From: Beta vulgaris subsp. vulgaris
Taxonomy: Eukaryota; Streptophyta; Magnoliopsida; Caryophyllales; Amaranthaceae
Length of the DNA stretch: 64,000 bases
Direction of reading: 5' to 3'
Assembly (NCBI RefSeq): GCF_026745355.1
Contig: NC_079205.1
Coordinates: 52,952,283-53,016,282, forward strand
In this document: one piece after another, positions 45,507 to 56,310 of the stretch
Position numbering within the stretch: the first letter of the stretch is position 1
How the letters are laid out: each line of letters begins with the position of its first letter
The notes under the pieces: model-generated
The model's database searches: none
What the model saw: the letters and a program-made list of their open reading frames with translations, nothing else
Told to the model about the DNA's origin: nothing
Program-made: the position numbers and the translations under genes

Positions 45507-46036
45507 TAGGGTTGATTAACATATCAGGTCGTGTCGTGTTCGGGTTCGGGTTAATAATAAACAAGTTGAACATGTTCTAACCTAAATCGAATCTGTTTAA
45601 AAAGCGGGTTGAAAAACTCAGCCTTGAGCCGACCTGTTTATTAAACGGGTTACTCATATAACCTGTTTAATCCATTTACATATTTATTACTATTAATTTT
45701 TTTTTAAAATTTATTAGTTTTCAACAATAAATTCACATAAAAGTATGCATGATTAGATTTTATTTTCAGTATATGTGTTCCACAATTAGTATTTTTAAAA
45801 TTTTCACCAACTTCAACATAACTTTTTAGAAAATTTATATTTTTAATGAGTTAAAACATGTCAAAGTAGGTTAATTTCGAGTTGAAAATGTCAATCTTAA
45901 CCTAACCCATTTAATTAAATGGATAAGTCATGTCAACCCATTTACTTAAATGGGTCAAAAATCTCAACCCAAACTCGCTTATTTTAGGTCAGGTTCGAAT
46001 TCGGTAAACGGGTTGGGTCAGTTTTTCACAGCCCTA
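45507..46036. mobile_element. 530-bp hAT-like non-autonomous element
   Basis: The ends TAGGGTTG and, complemented, TAGGGCTG are flanked by GCGAAAAG (45499-45506) and GTGAAAAG (46037-46044), an 8-bp duplication with one mismatch. The inside is rich in GGGTTCGGGTT and AACCCATTTA words. No transposase is present. Confidence 0.72.
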
Positions 46037-46131
46037 GTGAAAAGGATAACAAGAGAGAGAAATAAAATAAATAGTAGCATTGTTCGCCTTGTTTCTTAAT
46101 GATAATTAGATGTTTGGTTTTAAAAAAAAAA

Positions 46132-46165
46132 CTAGTGAGTGTCCCGGACGATGCCCTAGGTTGTT
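46132..46165 (-). mobile_element. Helitron-type 3' terminus (copy 1)
   Basis: Read on the minus strand, a CCTAGGGC/GTCCGGGA imperfect hairpin is followed by CACTCACTAG and then T, the form of a Helitron 3' end. The end matches that of the small Helitron at 50048. The 5' end of this copy was not found. Confidence 0.55.
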
Positions 46166-46344
46166 ACTTTTCGTATCTTTTTGTAAAGTGTGAAAAAATT
46201 GACGTAATGGCATGATAAGTAATTGCATGATTTCTGAAAAATAAACCCTTAAAATATTGGTGATGAAAGCAATCGCTTAATTCTGTCTACAAGAAATTGG
46301 ATTAAGAGTTTGGGTGTGTTCTCCTCAACTTAAAAAATTAAGTT

Positions 46345-46530
46345 TCAGGTCAATAAGTTCAAATAAGTTCAGATAAGTTGCAATAAGATCCAATCAGGGC
46401 AATAAGTTCCAATCAAGTCTAATAAGGTCCAATAAGTTCCAATCAGGTGTAATAAGTTCCAATCAGGTGCAATAAGTTTCAATCAGGTCTAATAAGGTCC
46501 AATAAGTTCTAATCAGATCTAATAAGGTCC
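46345..46530. repeat. Tandem repeat AATAAGTTCCAATCAGGT
   Basis: About ten irregular units of 18-25 bp alternate AATAAGTTCCAATCAGG and TAATAAGGTCC. The start, GGGTGTGTTCTCC near 46312, is like the element ends at 4150 and 31155. The same array recurs at 49300-49490. Confidence 0.75.
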
Positions 46531-46663
46531 AAATAGTCAATGTTCAATAAATTTTTGTATTATTATCCATTATTTTATTATTCATAATTTCATATCACTA
46601 TTAGCTGATTATGTTATTATTAGAATTTTAATGAAAGTACCACAATGATTATATAGTATTATA

Positions 46664-48773
46664 CTTCCGTCGTGTTTTTATTCTTGCTACATAGAGAAAT
46701 GGCACAGGTTTTAATAAAGGTAGAGAGAGAAATATTGGGACCACTTTTCTCCCCATTAATTCCTCTTTTAATTGCAAAGGGAGGGAAAAAATTGGGAGGG
46801 ACCAACTGTACCACTTTTAATTGAAATTCCCCAAAATTTTGAATTTTCCCACCAAATTTTAAAAAACACAGCAGCACACATTTTGGGTCCTTGTAAAAGC
46901 TCACTGTATGTACGAAAAATTACAACTTCTTCAAGAAAAATCATTCACAACAAGGAAAGACAATTACACTCTCTAAATCACTCAAGCACACACTTCACAC
47001 TCACTACACACACTGCACTTAGGCATATTTTTTAAAAAAAAAAATTCAGATGGAAGATGATGATTTCATGGCATATCTAATGGCAAATGGTGTTGGAGAT
47101 GAGTATGACATGGCTATGGAAGAGCTGCTAGCCCTTGAAGAACTGCATTCAAGTAACAACTCAAATTCATGTGATGAAGCTAACATATCAGTCGATGAAC
47201 TTCTATCATTGGAGGAGGCCATTAACAGATTCAGTGATGATGATGATGATGATGATGAACCATGGTATGTCTTTGATACTGATTCTAAAAATGAATCCAA
47301 AATGAAATTGATGAAGAAACTTTAGAGCAAACTAGTGTTGACACAACAACATCAAACAAAAACCCAATGATTCCTAACAATATAAGGGCACAAATTGCAA
47401 GTGAAATGTTTGAGGCTGCCATAAATTGCAAACTCCCAAGGGGTTTCAACATGTTTTTAGTCGAAAAATATGTAGTGCACAGGTCAACAATAACAAGAAT
47501 ATGGAGACAAGCCAAAAATCAGAAACTCATTGGTGAAGAGGTGAATGTGTCACCCAAAAAATACAAGTGTGGAAGGAAGTCTTTAATTACTGATGACATG
47601 CTTCTAGTTGTGCCTCTAAAACAGAGGACAACATTAAGGTCTTTTGCTGCTGCTTTTGAGGTGAGTCCTTCAACAGTTTATAGGCTGGTAAAAAAAGGGT
47701 ATCCTAAGATCCCACACAAGTTTTATAAAACCAAAGCTCACAGCTGAGAACAAAATTAAAAGGCTTAAGTTTGTGATGGGCAATATCATACCCAGGACAG
47801 TGAATGAGGGACCCAGATTTGACCTTCTACAAAACATGATTCACATTGACGAGAAGTGGTTTTTTATGAGTAGGATCACTCAAAGGTTCTATCTTCTCTC
47901 AGATGAAGAAGATCCTTATAGGGCATGTCAGTTAAAAAGTCACATGACTAAGGTCATGTTCATGGGTGCCATTGGTAAACCATGGTTTGGAGAAAATAGG
48001 GAACTCATTTTTGATGGAAAAATTGGCATTTATCCATTTGTAGACAAATTAAAGTTCCAGCACAAAAATGGAGTGCAAACAGAAACAGGGGCACTATAGA
48101 GACCAAAGCCAAGCAACACATCACCAAACAAGTCATCAGAGAAATGATTATCAACAAGTTGTTACCATCAATAAAAGAAAAGGTCAGCAAATAGGTGCAA
48201 AACAATATGGATACAAAAAGATAATGCCAGACCACATATATTACTAGATGATGCAAAGTTTCTGGAAGCAGCAAGAAAAGATGGTTTTGATATGCATCTT
48301 GTATGTCAACCAGCACAATCCCCTGACCTAAATCTTTTGGATTTGGGATTTTTCAAAGCAATACAGTTAATTCAACACCAACAATTCCCAAACACACTAG
48401 ATGAGCTCATTGAAAGTATAGAGGAAGCTTATAATGTTTATGATCCTAGAATCATAAATTACACATGGTTGCAATCTCAAGCTTGTTATGCTGGAAATCC
48501 TAAAGGTTAAGGGTGGAAACAACTATAAGAATCCTCACATTGGCAAGAAAAAATTGGACAGGTTGCGGCAATTACCAACTGATGTTCATGTTCCACAACA
48601 ATTGGTAACTGACACAGTCAAGTTACTAGATGAAGGAATTGTATGTGGGCCACCAAATCCAGATGAAGAGCTCATGGCAGAGTAACTAAGAAGGGCGACA
48701 ATGCAAGGAGACAAAACAGAAGAAGAGAAGAGTAAATGAAACAACAAATGGTGATAGAGCATATTGGAGGGAG
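46664..48773 (+). mobile_element. Mariner-like element (plant MLE), 2.1 kb
   Basis: The left end CTTCCGTCGTGTTTTTATTC and the complement of the right end, CTCCCTCCAATATGCTC, start alike, and TA lies on both sides (46662-46663 and 48774-48775). It contains one plus-strand transposase gene with all three catalytic Asp still readable. The left end resembles the MITEs of this window, so MLEs of this kind may have mobilised them. The right border is less certain because its inner part diverges. Confidence 0.75.
47050..48685 (+). pseudogene. Mariner-like transposase, DD39D, frame-broken
   Basis: 47050-47325 gives an acidic N-terminal part (MEDDDFMAYLMANG, seven Asp in a row). 47367-47747 gives the helix-turn-helix region (VHRSTITRIWRQAKNQK and VSPSTVYRLVKKG). 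47773-48099 carries the first catalytic Asp (MIHIDEKWFF). 48222-48350 carries the second (KDNARPH) and third (PDLNLLDLGFF), with exactly 39 residues between them, the spacing of plant mariners. Another frame continues to 48685. Frame breaks or stops at about 47325, 47745, 48100 and 48510 mean no full enzyme. Confidence 0.88.
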
Positions 48774-48829
48774 TAGGTGAAAGTTTTTGTAAAGATTGAA
48801 AGTTATTCTAAAGCAATAAGTTTTGATAA

Positions 48830-49616
48830 GTTGAAAATGTCAACCTTAACCTAACCCATTTAATTACATGGGTAAGTCATGTCAACCCATTTACTTAAAT
48901 GGGTCAAAAATCTCAACCAAAACTCGCTTATTTCAGGTCAGGTTCGAATTCGGTAAACGGGACAGCACTAGTGAAGAGGATAACTAGAGAGAGAAATAAA
49001 ATAAATAGTAGAATTTTGTGAGAAGAATTGTTCGCCTTGTTTCTTAATGATAATTAGATGTTTGGTTTTTTTTTATAAAAAAACTAGTGAGTGTCCCGGA
49101 CGATGCCCCAAGTTGTTACTTTTCGTAACTTTTTGTAAAGTGTGAACAAATTAACGTAATGACATGATAAGTAATTGCATGATTTTTGAAAAATAAACCC
49201 TTAAAATATTGGTGATGAAAACAATCGCTTAATTCTTTCTACAAGAAATTGAATTAAGAGTTTGGGTGTTTTCTCCTCAGCTTAAAAAATTAAGTTTCAG
49301 GTCCAATAAGTTCAGATAAGTTGCAAAAAGGTCCAATCAGGGCAATAAGTTCCAATCAGGTCTAATAAAGTCCAATAAGTTCCAATCAGGTGTAATAAGT
49401 TTCAATCAGGTGCAATAAGTTCCAATCAGGTCTAATAAGGTCCAATAAGTTTCAATCAGGTCTAATAAGGTCCAATAAGGTCCAAATAGTCAATGTTCAA
49501 TAAACATTTGTATTATTATCCATTATTTTATTATTCATAGTTTCATATCAAGATTAGCTGATTATTTTATTATTAGAATTTTAGTGAAAGTACCACAATG
49601 ATTATATAGTATTATA
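48830..49616 (+). repeat. 0.78-kb direct duplication, copy 2
   Basis: Partner of 45881-46663. The hAT part is truncated on the left and has lost about 15 bases of its end (GGGACAGCACTAGTGAAG). The copy contains the Helitron-type end (CTAG at 49084-49087) and the tandem array 49300-49490. Confidence 0.88.
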
Positions 49617-50047
49617 CTTGTATTAGTGTAAGGAGTTAATGCATTATACTACCTTCAAGTAAATGAACGTGGAGTGAGAATTTTTCATATGTGGCAATTT
49701 TAACTTGTTAGCAATAGATGTTAATCAATTTTAACTTTTGTTCTTAAATTGGATTTTGAATTCTTTTATCATCCCCAAGAATCAACTTAATTTCTATACC
49801 AAGATATTGGATGGAAATTAAGGGGATCCTTCATTAGGAGTTTTTAATAAGATTGAAAATGGTAGGTGGAAATTTATAAAAAAAAATCATTAAGGTGGGA
49901 GTTTCTAAAAACGTGAAAAGTCTAGGTGGTAAGCTGCGATTTATCCTTGTTTGAATATGATTCTCTTTTAAAAAGTTGTTAATTCTATATATGTTTGTAT
50001 GAAATTCCTTTTATGGATATTTAGCTCAAACATTTATTAATATCAAA
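49617..50047. other. AT-rich spacer, nothing recognised
   Basis: No coding signs, inverted repeats or target duplications were seen in this stretch. Confidence 0.5.
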
Positions 50048-50401
50048 CTAGTGAGTGTCCCGGGTGATGCTCCGGGTTGTTTCCTTTCTTAAATTTTTGT
50101 CTTGTAAGGAAAAAATTGACCATAATAGTCTATTATCATTACCATTAATGTGTTAGGTATCTAACTACTTGTATAGTCTAATGAGATATAATTACAAGAC
50201 CTTATTAAATTTTATTTTGAAATATTAATCAATGATGTTATGTTGGATCAATGGTTAAACTATCACTTTTCCTTTCAAAGGTCACGTGTTCGATACCTTC
50301 TAACCACACAACATTATTTTTTTATTTGAGAGGTCGTTTGACATGAAAATAGAGCACATGCATTGGAATCTTAGAGGAGAGTGTCTTTTAATATATTAGT
50401 A

Positions 50402-51826
50402 CTAGCAATTTACGCACGCGATGCATGCCTCATTTTTTTAAAACACAAATTTTACCTTTTTTAGGCATTAGCAAGGGTTAAATTTGATTCATGATCATAA
50501 AATTCTAACCGGAAAGTATAAACTAAATTCAATTTTTTTTTTCCTTGTCTAACTTCTAAATTCTTTTTTCGCACATTGATATTTTAAATTTTCATCATTT
50601 TAAATTTTGTACTTTTCTAAATTTTAACACTTTGAACTTCAATTATATTTGAAATGAAATTTTGAATTTTTCATACCCAATTTGATATTTTTTTTTTAGA
50701 AAAACAAAAATCATTACTTTTCACAAATTAATGTAGTTTTTTTTTCTGAAAATGGATTTTTGCAAAAAGTTTTTCGTAAAAAGTTTGATATTGTTTTGTT
50801 TTACAAAATTTAGTTCTGAACATGGATTTTTTACAAAAATATTAATATTGGCATTTTTCTAGAAAAAACTAAATTTGTTTTATATGAAAATGAATTAAAT
50901 TTAAGTCTGATTGTATAAAAGTCCTTTTGAACTCATTGCTCTCATCTCCATTCTTTTAACTACATAACAGTCGACTAAGTTGCTATTGTCTATTTCAACT
51001 AATGTTAAATACTCCCTCCGTTTCCTAACGATCTTCCCACTTACTGTTCCTACAGATACCAAGGAAAATCAAGTTGTGTGGGGCATGGTGTGAGTAAAGT
51101 AGGAGAGAGAAAGGGGTTAAGATAAATAAACAAATAAAAAGGGGTTAAAGTAGGAGAGAGAAAGGAAGTAAAATTGAATTAATAATGTAATGGTGGACCA
51201 TATGATAGTGACATGAGAGGGTAAATAGGGAAATTTGTTTTGCCAAATAAGGAATAAAGCAAAAGAGGGAAGATCTTTTGGAAACACCCTTAAACGGAAA
51301 GAGGGAAGATCTTTAGGAAACGGAGGGAGTAATTTTGAAGGTTAAAAGAATTATGTACCTTTTTGGAAGTTCGCAAATTGCCAATGGATGAATGTGTGAT
51401 ATCGTCGTCAAAATCTTATGTTTTTCTCAGATTTGTGTTTATAGGTAACTTTTTTGAGTATGTAATTGTGAATGGTTCTTGAGAATAGTGATTTGTAAGT
51501 AAATTTTTGTAAATGTTTAAGTACGTATTGACGTTCGAGGTTATTAGTTTTAGTTTGTATGTTAATTTTAAGATTTAATAAAGTTTCCTGATTATTTGAG
51601 TAATTTGCGTGATTTTTATAACTTGATTTTCTGAACTGTATGAGTGGCTTGTAAAGTTTCTTCTTTTAAGTGTTTTGTGAGTGAGTTGTAAATTAATTTT
51701 CAGTAGTTTTCTTTGAGTGTTGATTTTGATTTGACATTCCTTTTGTAATGTAGAAAGGGAAGGGGGGCAAAATAGGCATTTCAAAAGAGGACACCATTGC
51801 TCCTCCCTTCCCTTATATAATAGAGA
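50402..51826 (-). mobile_element. Inner non-autonomous Helitron, about 1.4 kb
   Basis: The 5' end is TCTCTATTATATAAGGG (minus strand, from 51826). The 3' end is a GCATGC/GCGTGC hairpin followed by GTAAATTGCTAG and T. It sits between A and T of the outer Helitron. It encodes no Rep/helicase and is AT-rich, and it carries a 318-bp MITE. Confidence 0.7.
51012..51329. mobile_element. 318-bp MITE inside the inner Helitron
   Basis: Ends CTCCCTCCGTTTCCTAACGA and CTCCCTCCGTTTCCTAAAGA (complemented), TA at 51010-51011 and 51330-51331. It is the full-length relative of the MITE at 32784-33018. Confidence 0.9.
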
Positions 51827-52015
51827 TAGATAAAGTCTAGTTGCATTCAATTCTCCAGCAAATTATATAATTTTTTTAAAAAAATTACTTAAGCTATCTT
51901 AATTAACTGAGATTTAACTAAATCCAAATGAGAAGCTAATACAACTAAAGTTAAACGTAAAATTTGATGAAATCTATCCACACAAAACATAATTATCCAA
52001 AATGTGGGTGGTGTT

Positions 52016-52210
52016 TAGGAATGGCAACGGGTCGGATAGAATTATGCATAATCCGACTCCGACCCTATAAGAAGTCGGATTTTATATATGGGTCCGAGTT
52101 TGACACCGACACCCAATTCCGGAAACCTGACTCTGGCCCAACATAAAATTCGAACACCGACTCTGAATCCAACCCACTTAAAATCCAAACGTCCGACTCC
52201 AAACCCGATC
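52016..52210. repeat. One-ended hAT-like repeat
   Basis: TAGGAATGGCAACGGGTCGG starts a run of CCGACTCCGACCC words like other hAT-type ends in this window. No right end or target duplication was found. Confidence 0.4.
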
Positions 52211-52496
52211 CAACTTATTTTTCGCCTATTTTTATAATAAAAAAATCTTCTATAATACAATAATCCAGTCATTACTATCTTTTTTAATAATTATATGAAA
52301 ATCTTATAGAGTACAAATAATCTAAATATTACTATTATTTTTAATAATCATTTCTTTAATGGAAAAATCTTATATAATAAAATTTTCTGAAAGTCAAAGT
52401 CAGATTGTACATACGAGTTCGTATCGTCCGACACAATATTCTCGTCGGACGACTTCAGTTAGAAGCACTTGTGCTTCAGTTAGACGCACTTGGCTT

Positions 52497-52757
52497 TCAG
52501 TTGGTCTTTATTTTTTTCAGGCGGTCTTTATTTTTTTTCAGGTAGTCTTCATTTTTTTTCAGGTAGTCTTCATTTTTTTTTCCAGTTAGTCTTCTTTTTT
52601 TTTTCAGTTGGTTTCAATTTTTTTCAGTTAGTCTTCATTTTTTCAGGTAGTCTTCAAATTTTTTTCAATTAGTCTTAAATTTTTTTCAATTAGTCTTCAT
52701 TTTTTTTCAGTTAGTCCTAATTTTTTTTCAGTTAGTCTTCATTTTTTTCAGCTAGTC
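52497..52757. repeat. Minisatellite A, about 13 units of ~21 bp
   Basis: Units of the type CAGTTAGTCTTCATTTTTTT, with variable T runs. Reading frames through it (Phe-rich) are by-products. Confidence 0.9.
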
Positions 52758-52922
52758 TAAATAAAAGTAAGTTACCTCTAAATGAAAGTAACTTAGGTCT
52801 AAATGAAAGTAAGTTACCTCCAAATGAAAGTAACTTACCTCTAAATGAAAGTAACTTACCTCTAAATGAAATAACTTACCTCTAAATGAAAGTGAGTTAC
52901 CTCTAAATGAAAGTATATAATT
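52758..52922. repeat. Minisatellite B, 7-8 units of 21 bp
   Basis: Units AAATGAAAGTAACTTACCTC are directly joined to minisatellite A. The complement of unit A (AAATGAAGACTAACTG) resembles unit B, so the two arrays may be one repeat in opposite orientations. Confidence 0.9.
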
Positions 52923-53277
52923 TCCTCGATGGAGATAAAAGATGAAACCTGATATCTTGTTGTGCAAATATGGGTTGTTGTGGGGGACGATGTAAATGTG
53001 CGTTGCAGAATGTAGACTTTTGACTTATCATCTCCCTTATCATCTTCACCTGCCTCTTCTAAATGCTCGTACGCAGAATGTAGACTTTTGAGGAAACTAT
53101 ACAATGATATTATTTACTTTGTGCAAAATCATGTCAAGCCTGTTACTGTTACCACTACTCCAACTAATAATTCTCACCCTTCACCACCTTTAGTTACTGC
53201 TGTTAATTCCATATCCAAAAAACCTGAAAAAGTATAATGGCGCAAAGGAAGCGAGGAGAGAGAAGGATGGTTTTTGT

Positions 53278-53890
53278 TAGAGCTGGCAAAATATTACCCA
53301 ACCCGCCAACCCGACCCGAACCCAACCCATTAATAATGGGTTGGGTCGAAAATTTCAACCCGTTTAATTAAATGGGTCGACCTGACCCAACCCGTTTAAT
53401 TAAATGGGTTGGGTCAGGTTGAAAATTCCAACCTGATTTTGACCCACCTAATCCATTTATGAAAAACCAAGCTAAAAAAATCCCTAACTCATTTCAGATT
53501 TCAGCCCAAAAAAATTGGACTGGACCATAAAGTAATAAAGTAAAAACCTAACTCTACTTAAAAGGTTAGAGATTTCAGATTTCCACCTAAATTAACATTT
53601 GTGTTGATTTTGAACAATATTATCATATGGTTATATAATGACTTAATTTTAGTTTGCTGCCTACAATTATTTGCAAATAAATTGTGTTCTTTTCATTTTT
53701 TTTCTAGAAAAAATACGAAAAAAAATTAAACGGGTCGACCTGAAGGTTGACCCGTTTATCATAAGGTTGGGTTGGGTTGTAAATCTCAACCCGTTTAAGT
53801 TAACAGGTCAGGTTTGGTCAAGGAGTTCTCAATCCACCAACCCGCCAACCCAACTTGATCTTGACCCAACACGACCCATTGCCAGCCCTA
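53278..53890. mobile_element. 613-bp hAT-like non-autonomous element
   Basis: GTTTTTGT is repeated exactly on both sides (53270-53277 and 53891-53898). The ends TAGAGCTGGCAA and, complemented, TAGGGCTGGCAA match at 11 of 12 bases. The inside is rich in AACCCGACCCGAACCC and GGGTTGGGTC. No transposase is present. Confidence 0.85.
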
Positions 53891-54483
53891 GTTTTTGTGG
53901 GTTTCAATAGTTTGGTGGACATTAAAGGACTTTGGGATGAAGCTGATTGTTGGGACTTGGGAGAATTGACATTGAAGGAATTTCAGATTCTCTAATTTCT
54001 TCTGTGAATATTTTGGGCTCAGCCCGTCCGACCAAACACATTGGGTCAGACGGTCTGATCCAATAGTTTCACATACATTAATATGAATAAGAAAAAAAGG
54101 CAAAGATGAAAATGAGTCGTTTAGATTTTGTATGAAAATATTATCTTGTAATCCTATTCTTTGTCGTTATATATTTTGTTATTTTACAACCTTATTTTTT
54201 CTCAAATTACTAAGTAATTATTAATGTAATGGTGTCCCCCCTCAAAAAAAAATTAATGTAATGGTTTCATTTTTGGAAATTTTATTTTAAAGGTAGTACT
54301 TGTTTTTTGACATAAAATGTAGTACTTAGACTTTGTTCTTTTGGACTCAAGTGAACTAAAGAGAATTTTTCTGAATTGAACTAAATTGAGGTGAATAAAC
54401 CTCAATTGAACTGTTCTAAATCAACCTAAACTAAAATAATTGAATTGTGAAAGAAAAAAGTGAAACCCAGAAACAGAGCAGGG

Positions 54484-56310
54484 ATGAAGATGACGATGAA
54501 GCTCAAGTTTACTCCTAAAACTTTTGCTGCCTTCTTTCATGGTGGTACTACTCTTATTACTCCTTTTACTTCTTTTCATTCACGCAATTATTACTCCATT
54601 GCAACTGATGCTGTTATTCAAGATCGTCAGTTGTTTCTCCAATCAGTTAGAGAACACTGCAAATTAGGGTTTTCAAATCTCAATTTCCCCCTTTCTCTCT
54701 TCCATCAAATGCTCTCTTTGCGCCCTATTCCTTCTATCATCGTTTTCACTCAACTCTTCACTGCCATTTCCAAATTGAAACACCTTCAACCTCACTCCAC
54801 CATTATCTCTCTCATCAGAGACCTTGAATTCTCTGGTGTTCGACCCAATTGGTATTCACTGGGTATTCTCACCAATTGTTACTGCCATTTGGGCCGTGTT
54901 GATTTCGGCTTCTCTCTTCTCGCCAAAAGACTTAAGCTTGGTTACCCCTTTGATGGTGATTGTGTTATCTTTAACACCTTAACCAATGGCTTTATCCACT
55001 GTGATAAGCTTCCTCAAGCTCTTCAATTGCTCGATCAAATTGTTAAGCTAGGTTTCCAACCTGATATTGTTACCTATGGTGCTATTTTCAAAGGCCTTTG
55101 TCAGATTGGTGACAATGCCGCAGCCCTTCACTTGCTTAGGAAAATGCAATCGGGAACTTGTGAGCCTGATCTTGTCATATATAGTACCATCATTGATAGT
55201 CTCTGTAAGGATAGGCTGTTGAAAGAGGCCCTCGACCTGTTCACTGCCATGAAAAGTGAGGGCATTATACCTAATGTTGTCACTTATACCTCCTTGATTA
55301 GAGGTCTCTACAACTCCGGCTCCAAGGTCGAGGCTAAAGATATGCTAGCTCAGATGTTGGAGTGTAACATAGCACCAAGTGTTATCACCTTCAGCATGCT
55401 TGTTGACATGTTTTGCAAAGATGGGAATGTTGATGAAGCGCAAGCTATCCTAGACTACATGATTGAGAGAGGTGAGATTCCAGATGTTATAACTTACAGT
55501 GCTTTACTGGATGGTTATTGTTTGCGTGGTCAGATGGAGGATGCAGAAAAATTACTTGATTTGATGACCAAGAATGGTTGTGAGCCTAATATCGTAAGTT
55601 TCAACACTATCATTAATGGATACTGCAAGGCAAGAACCATTGACAAGGCCCTACACTTGTTCCAAGAAATACTTCAGAATGGGGTGACACTTAATGTTGT
55701 TACCTATACCACTCTTATTGATGGACTATGCAAAGTCAATAGACTTACACTTGCACGCCAGATGTTCAAGGATATGCAAGGGCATGGAATTACTCCTAAT
55801 GTTGTCACATATGGTTCATTGCTTGATAGCTTATGCAAAAACGCGCTACTTGACGAGGCAGTGGCGTTACTTGAAGAAATGGAGGATAATCGTGTTAAGC
55901 CTAATGTTGTCATCTATAATATCCTAATGGATAGTTTGTGTGAGGCTGGGCAACTTGAAGATGCAGCAAATTTTTTATCTGATCTTGCGTTCAAGGGCCT
56001 GCAACCTGATTCTAAAACATATAATATAATGATTAAAGGTTTATGCAAGAAAGGGCTCATGGATGAGGCTATCCAATTGTTGAGGAAAATGGAGGAAGAC
56101 AGTTGCTCACCAGATGATGGTACTTATAATACGATTATCAGAGGATATATTCTCAATAATGACTCATCAAATGCATTGTACTATCGTGATCTTATGGTTA
56201 GCAAGGGATTCAAAGGTGATGCTGACACTTTCTCGTTACTGGTTGGCCTATTGTCGTCTGGAAACTTAAATGATTCATCTAAGGATCTTCTTAGGGAGTT
56301 ATTGAAATGA
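54484..56310 (+). CDS. P-class PPR protein, restorer-of-fertility-like, paralogue 2
   Basis: An intact intronless gene of 608 residues. I chose the ATG at 54484 (MKMTMKLKFTPKTF); the ATG at 54496 matches the start of paralogue 1, and there is no ATG further upstream in frame before the homologous leader. It has the same layout: a likely mitochondrial targeting peptide (without the Phe-His run), two irregular repeats, then twelve regular PPR repeats. It is highly similar to the gene at 40779. Base-specifying pairs (residues 5 and 35) for repeats 3-14 are ND, GD, SN, TS, SD, SN, NN, TN, GN, ND, ND, ND, so repeats 3-9 and 11 differ from paralogue 1 while 10 and 12-14 agree. Repeat 9 ends Leu-Asn in place of Pro-Asn. 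The RNA target is unknown. Confidence 0.93.
   Translation: MKMTMKLKFTPKTFAAFFHGGTTLITPFTSFHSRNYYSIATDAVIQDRQLFLQSVREHCKLGFSNLNFPLSLFHQMLSLRPIPSIIVFTQLFTAISKLKHLQPHSTIISLIRDLEFSGVRPNWYSLGILTNCYCHLGRVDFGFSLLAKRLKLGYPFDGDCVIFNTLTNGFIHCDKLPQALQLLDQIVKLGFQPDIVTYGAIFKGLCQIGDNAAALHLLRKMQSGTCEPDLVIYSTIIDSLCKDRLLKEALDLFTAMKSEGIIPNVVTYTSLIRGLYNSGSKVEAKDMLAQMLECNIAPSVITFSMLVDMFCKDGNVDEAQAILDYMIERGEIPDVITYSALLDGYCLRGQMEDAEKLLDLMTKNGCEPNIVSFNTIINGYCKARTIDKALHLFQEILQNGVTLNVVTYTTLIDGLCKVNRLTLARQMFKDMQGHGITPNVVTYGSLLDSLCKNALLDEAVALLEEMEDNRVKPNVVIYNILMDSLCEAGQLEDAANFLSDLAFKGLQPDSKTYNIMIKGLCKKGLMDEAIQLLRKMEEDSCSPDDGTYNTIIRGYILNNDSSNALYYRDLMVSKGFKGDADTFSLLVGLLSSGNLNDSSKDLLRELLK

Larger units (their letters stand above)
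45881..46663 (+). repeat. 0.78-kb direct duplication, copy 1
   Basis: It matches 48830-49616 nearly throughout and includes the right half of the hAT-like element, a Helitron-type 3' end and a tandem repeat. Its right border coincides with the left end of the mariner-like element. Confidence 0.88.
50048..51830 (-). mobile_element. Small Helitron (358 bp) split by a second Helitron
   Basis: On the minus strand the 3' end reads CCCGGAGCATCACCCGGG (a hairpin), ACACTCACTAG, then T. The 5' end is restored by removing the inner element: TCTA (51830-51827) joins TACTAATATATTAAAAGAC. The host shows A before TC and T after CTAG, as Helitrons require. Its own sequence is 50048-50401 plus 51827-51830. 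It has no Rep/helicase gene. Confidence 0.7.

Noticed and set aside
47046..47300. Ser-rich minus-strand frame
   Set aside because: Antisense of the Asp-rich N-terminus of the mariner transposase.
49300..49490. Regularly repeated AATAAGTTCCAATCAGG units resembling a CRISPR array
   Set aside because: Units are contiguous and irregular with no unique spacers, and the host is a eukaryote.
52359..52672. Phe-rich plus-strand frames
   Set aside because: They translate the T-rich minisatellite.
54460..54483. GTG as an upstream start of the second PPR gene
   Set aside because: Plant nuclear genes start at ATG; the ATG at 54484 (or 54496) matches paralogue 1.
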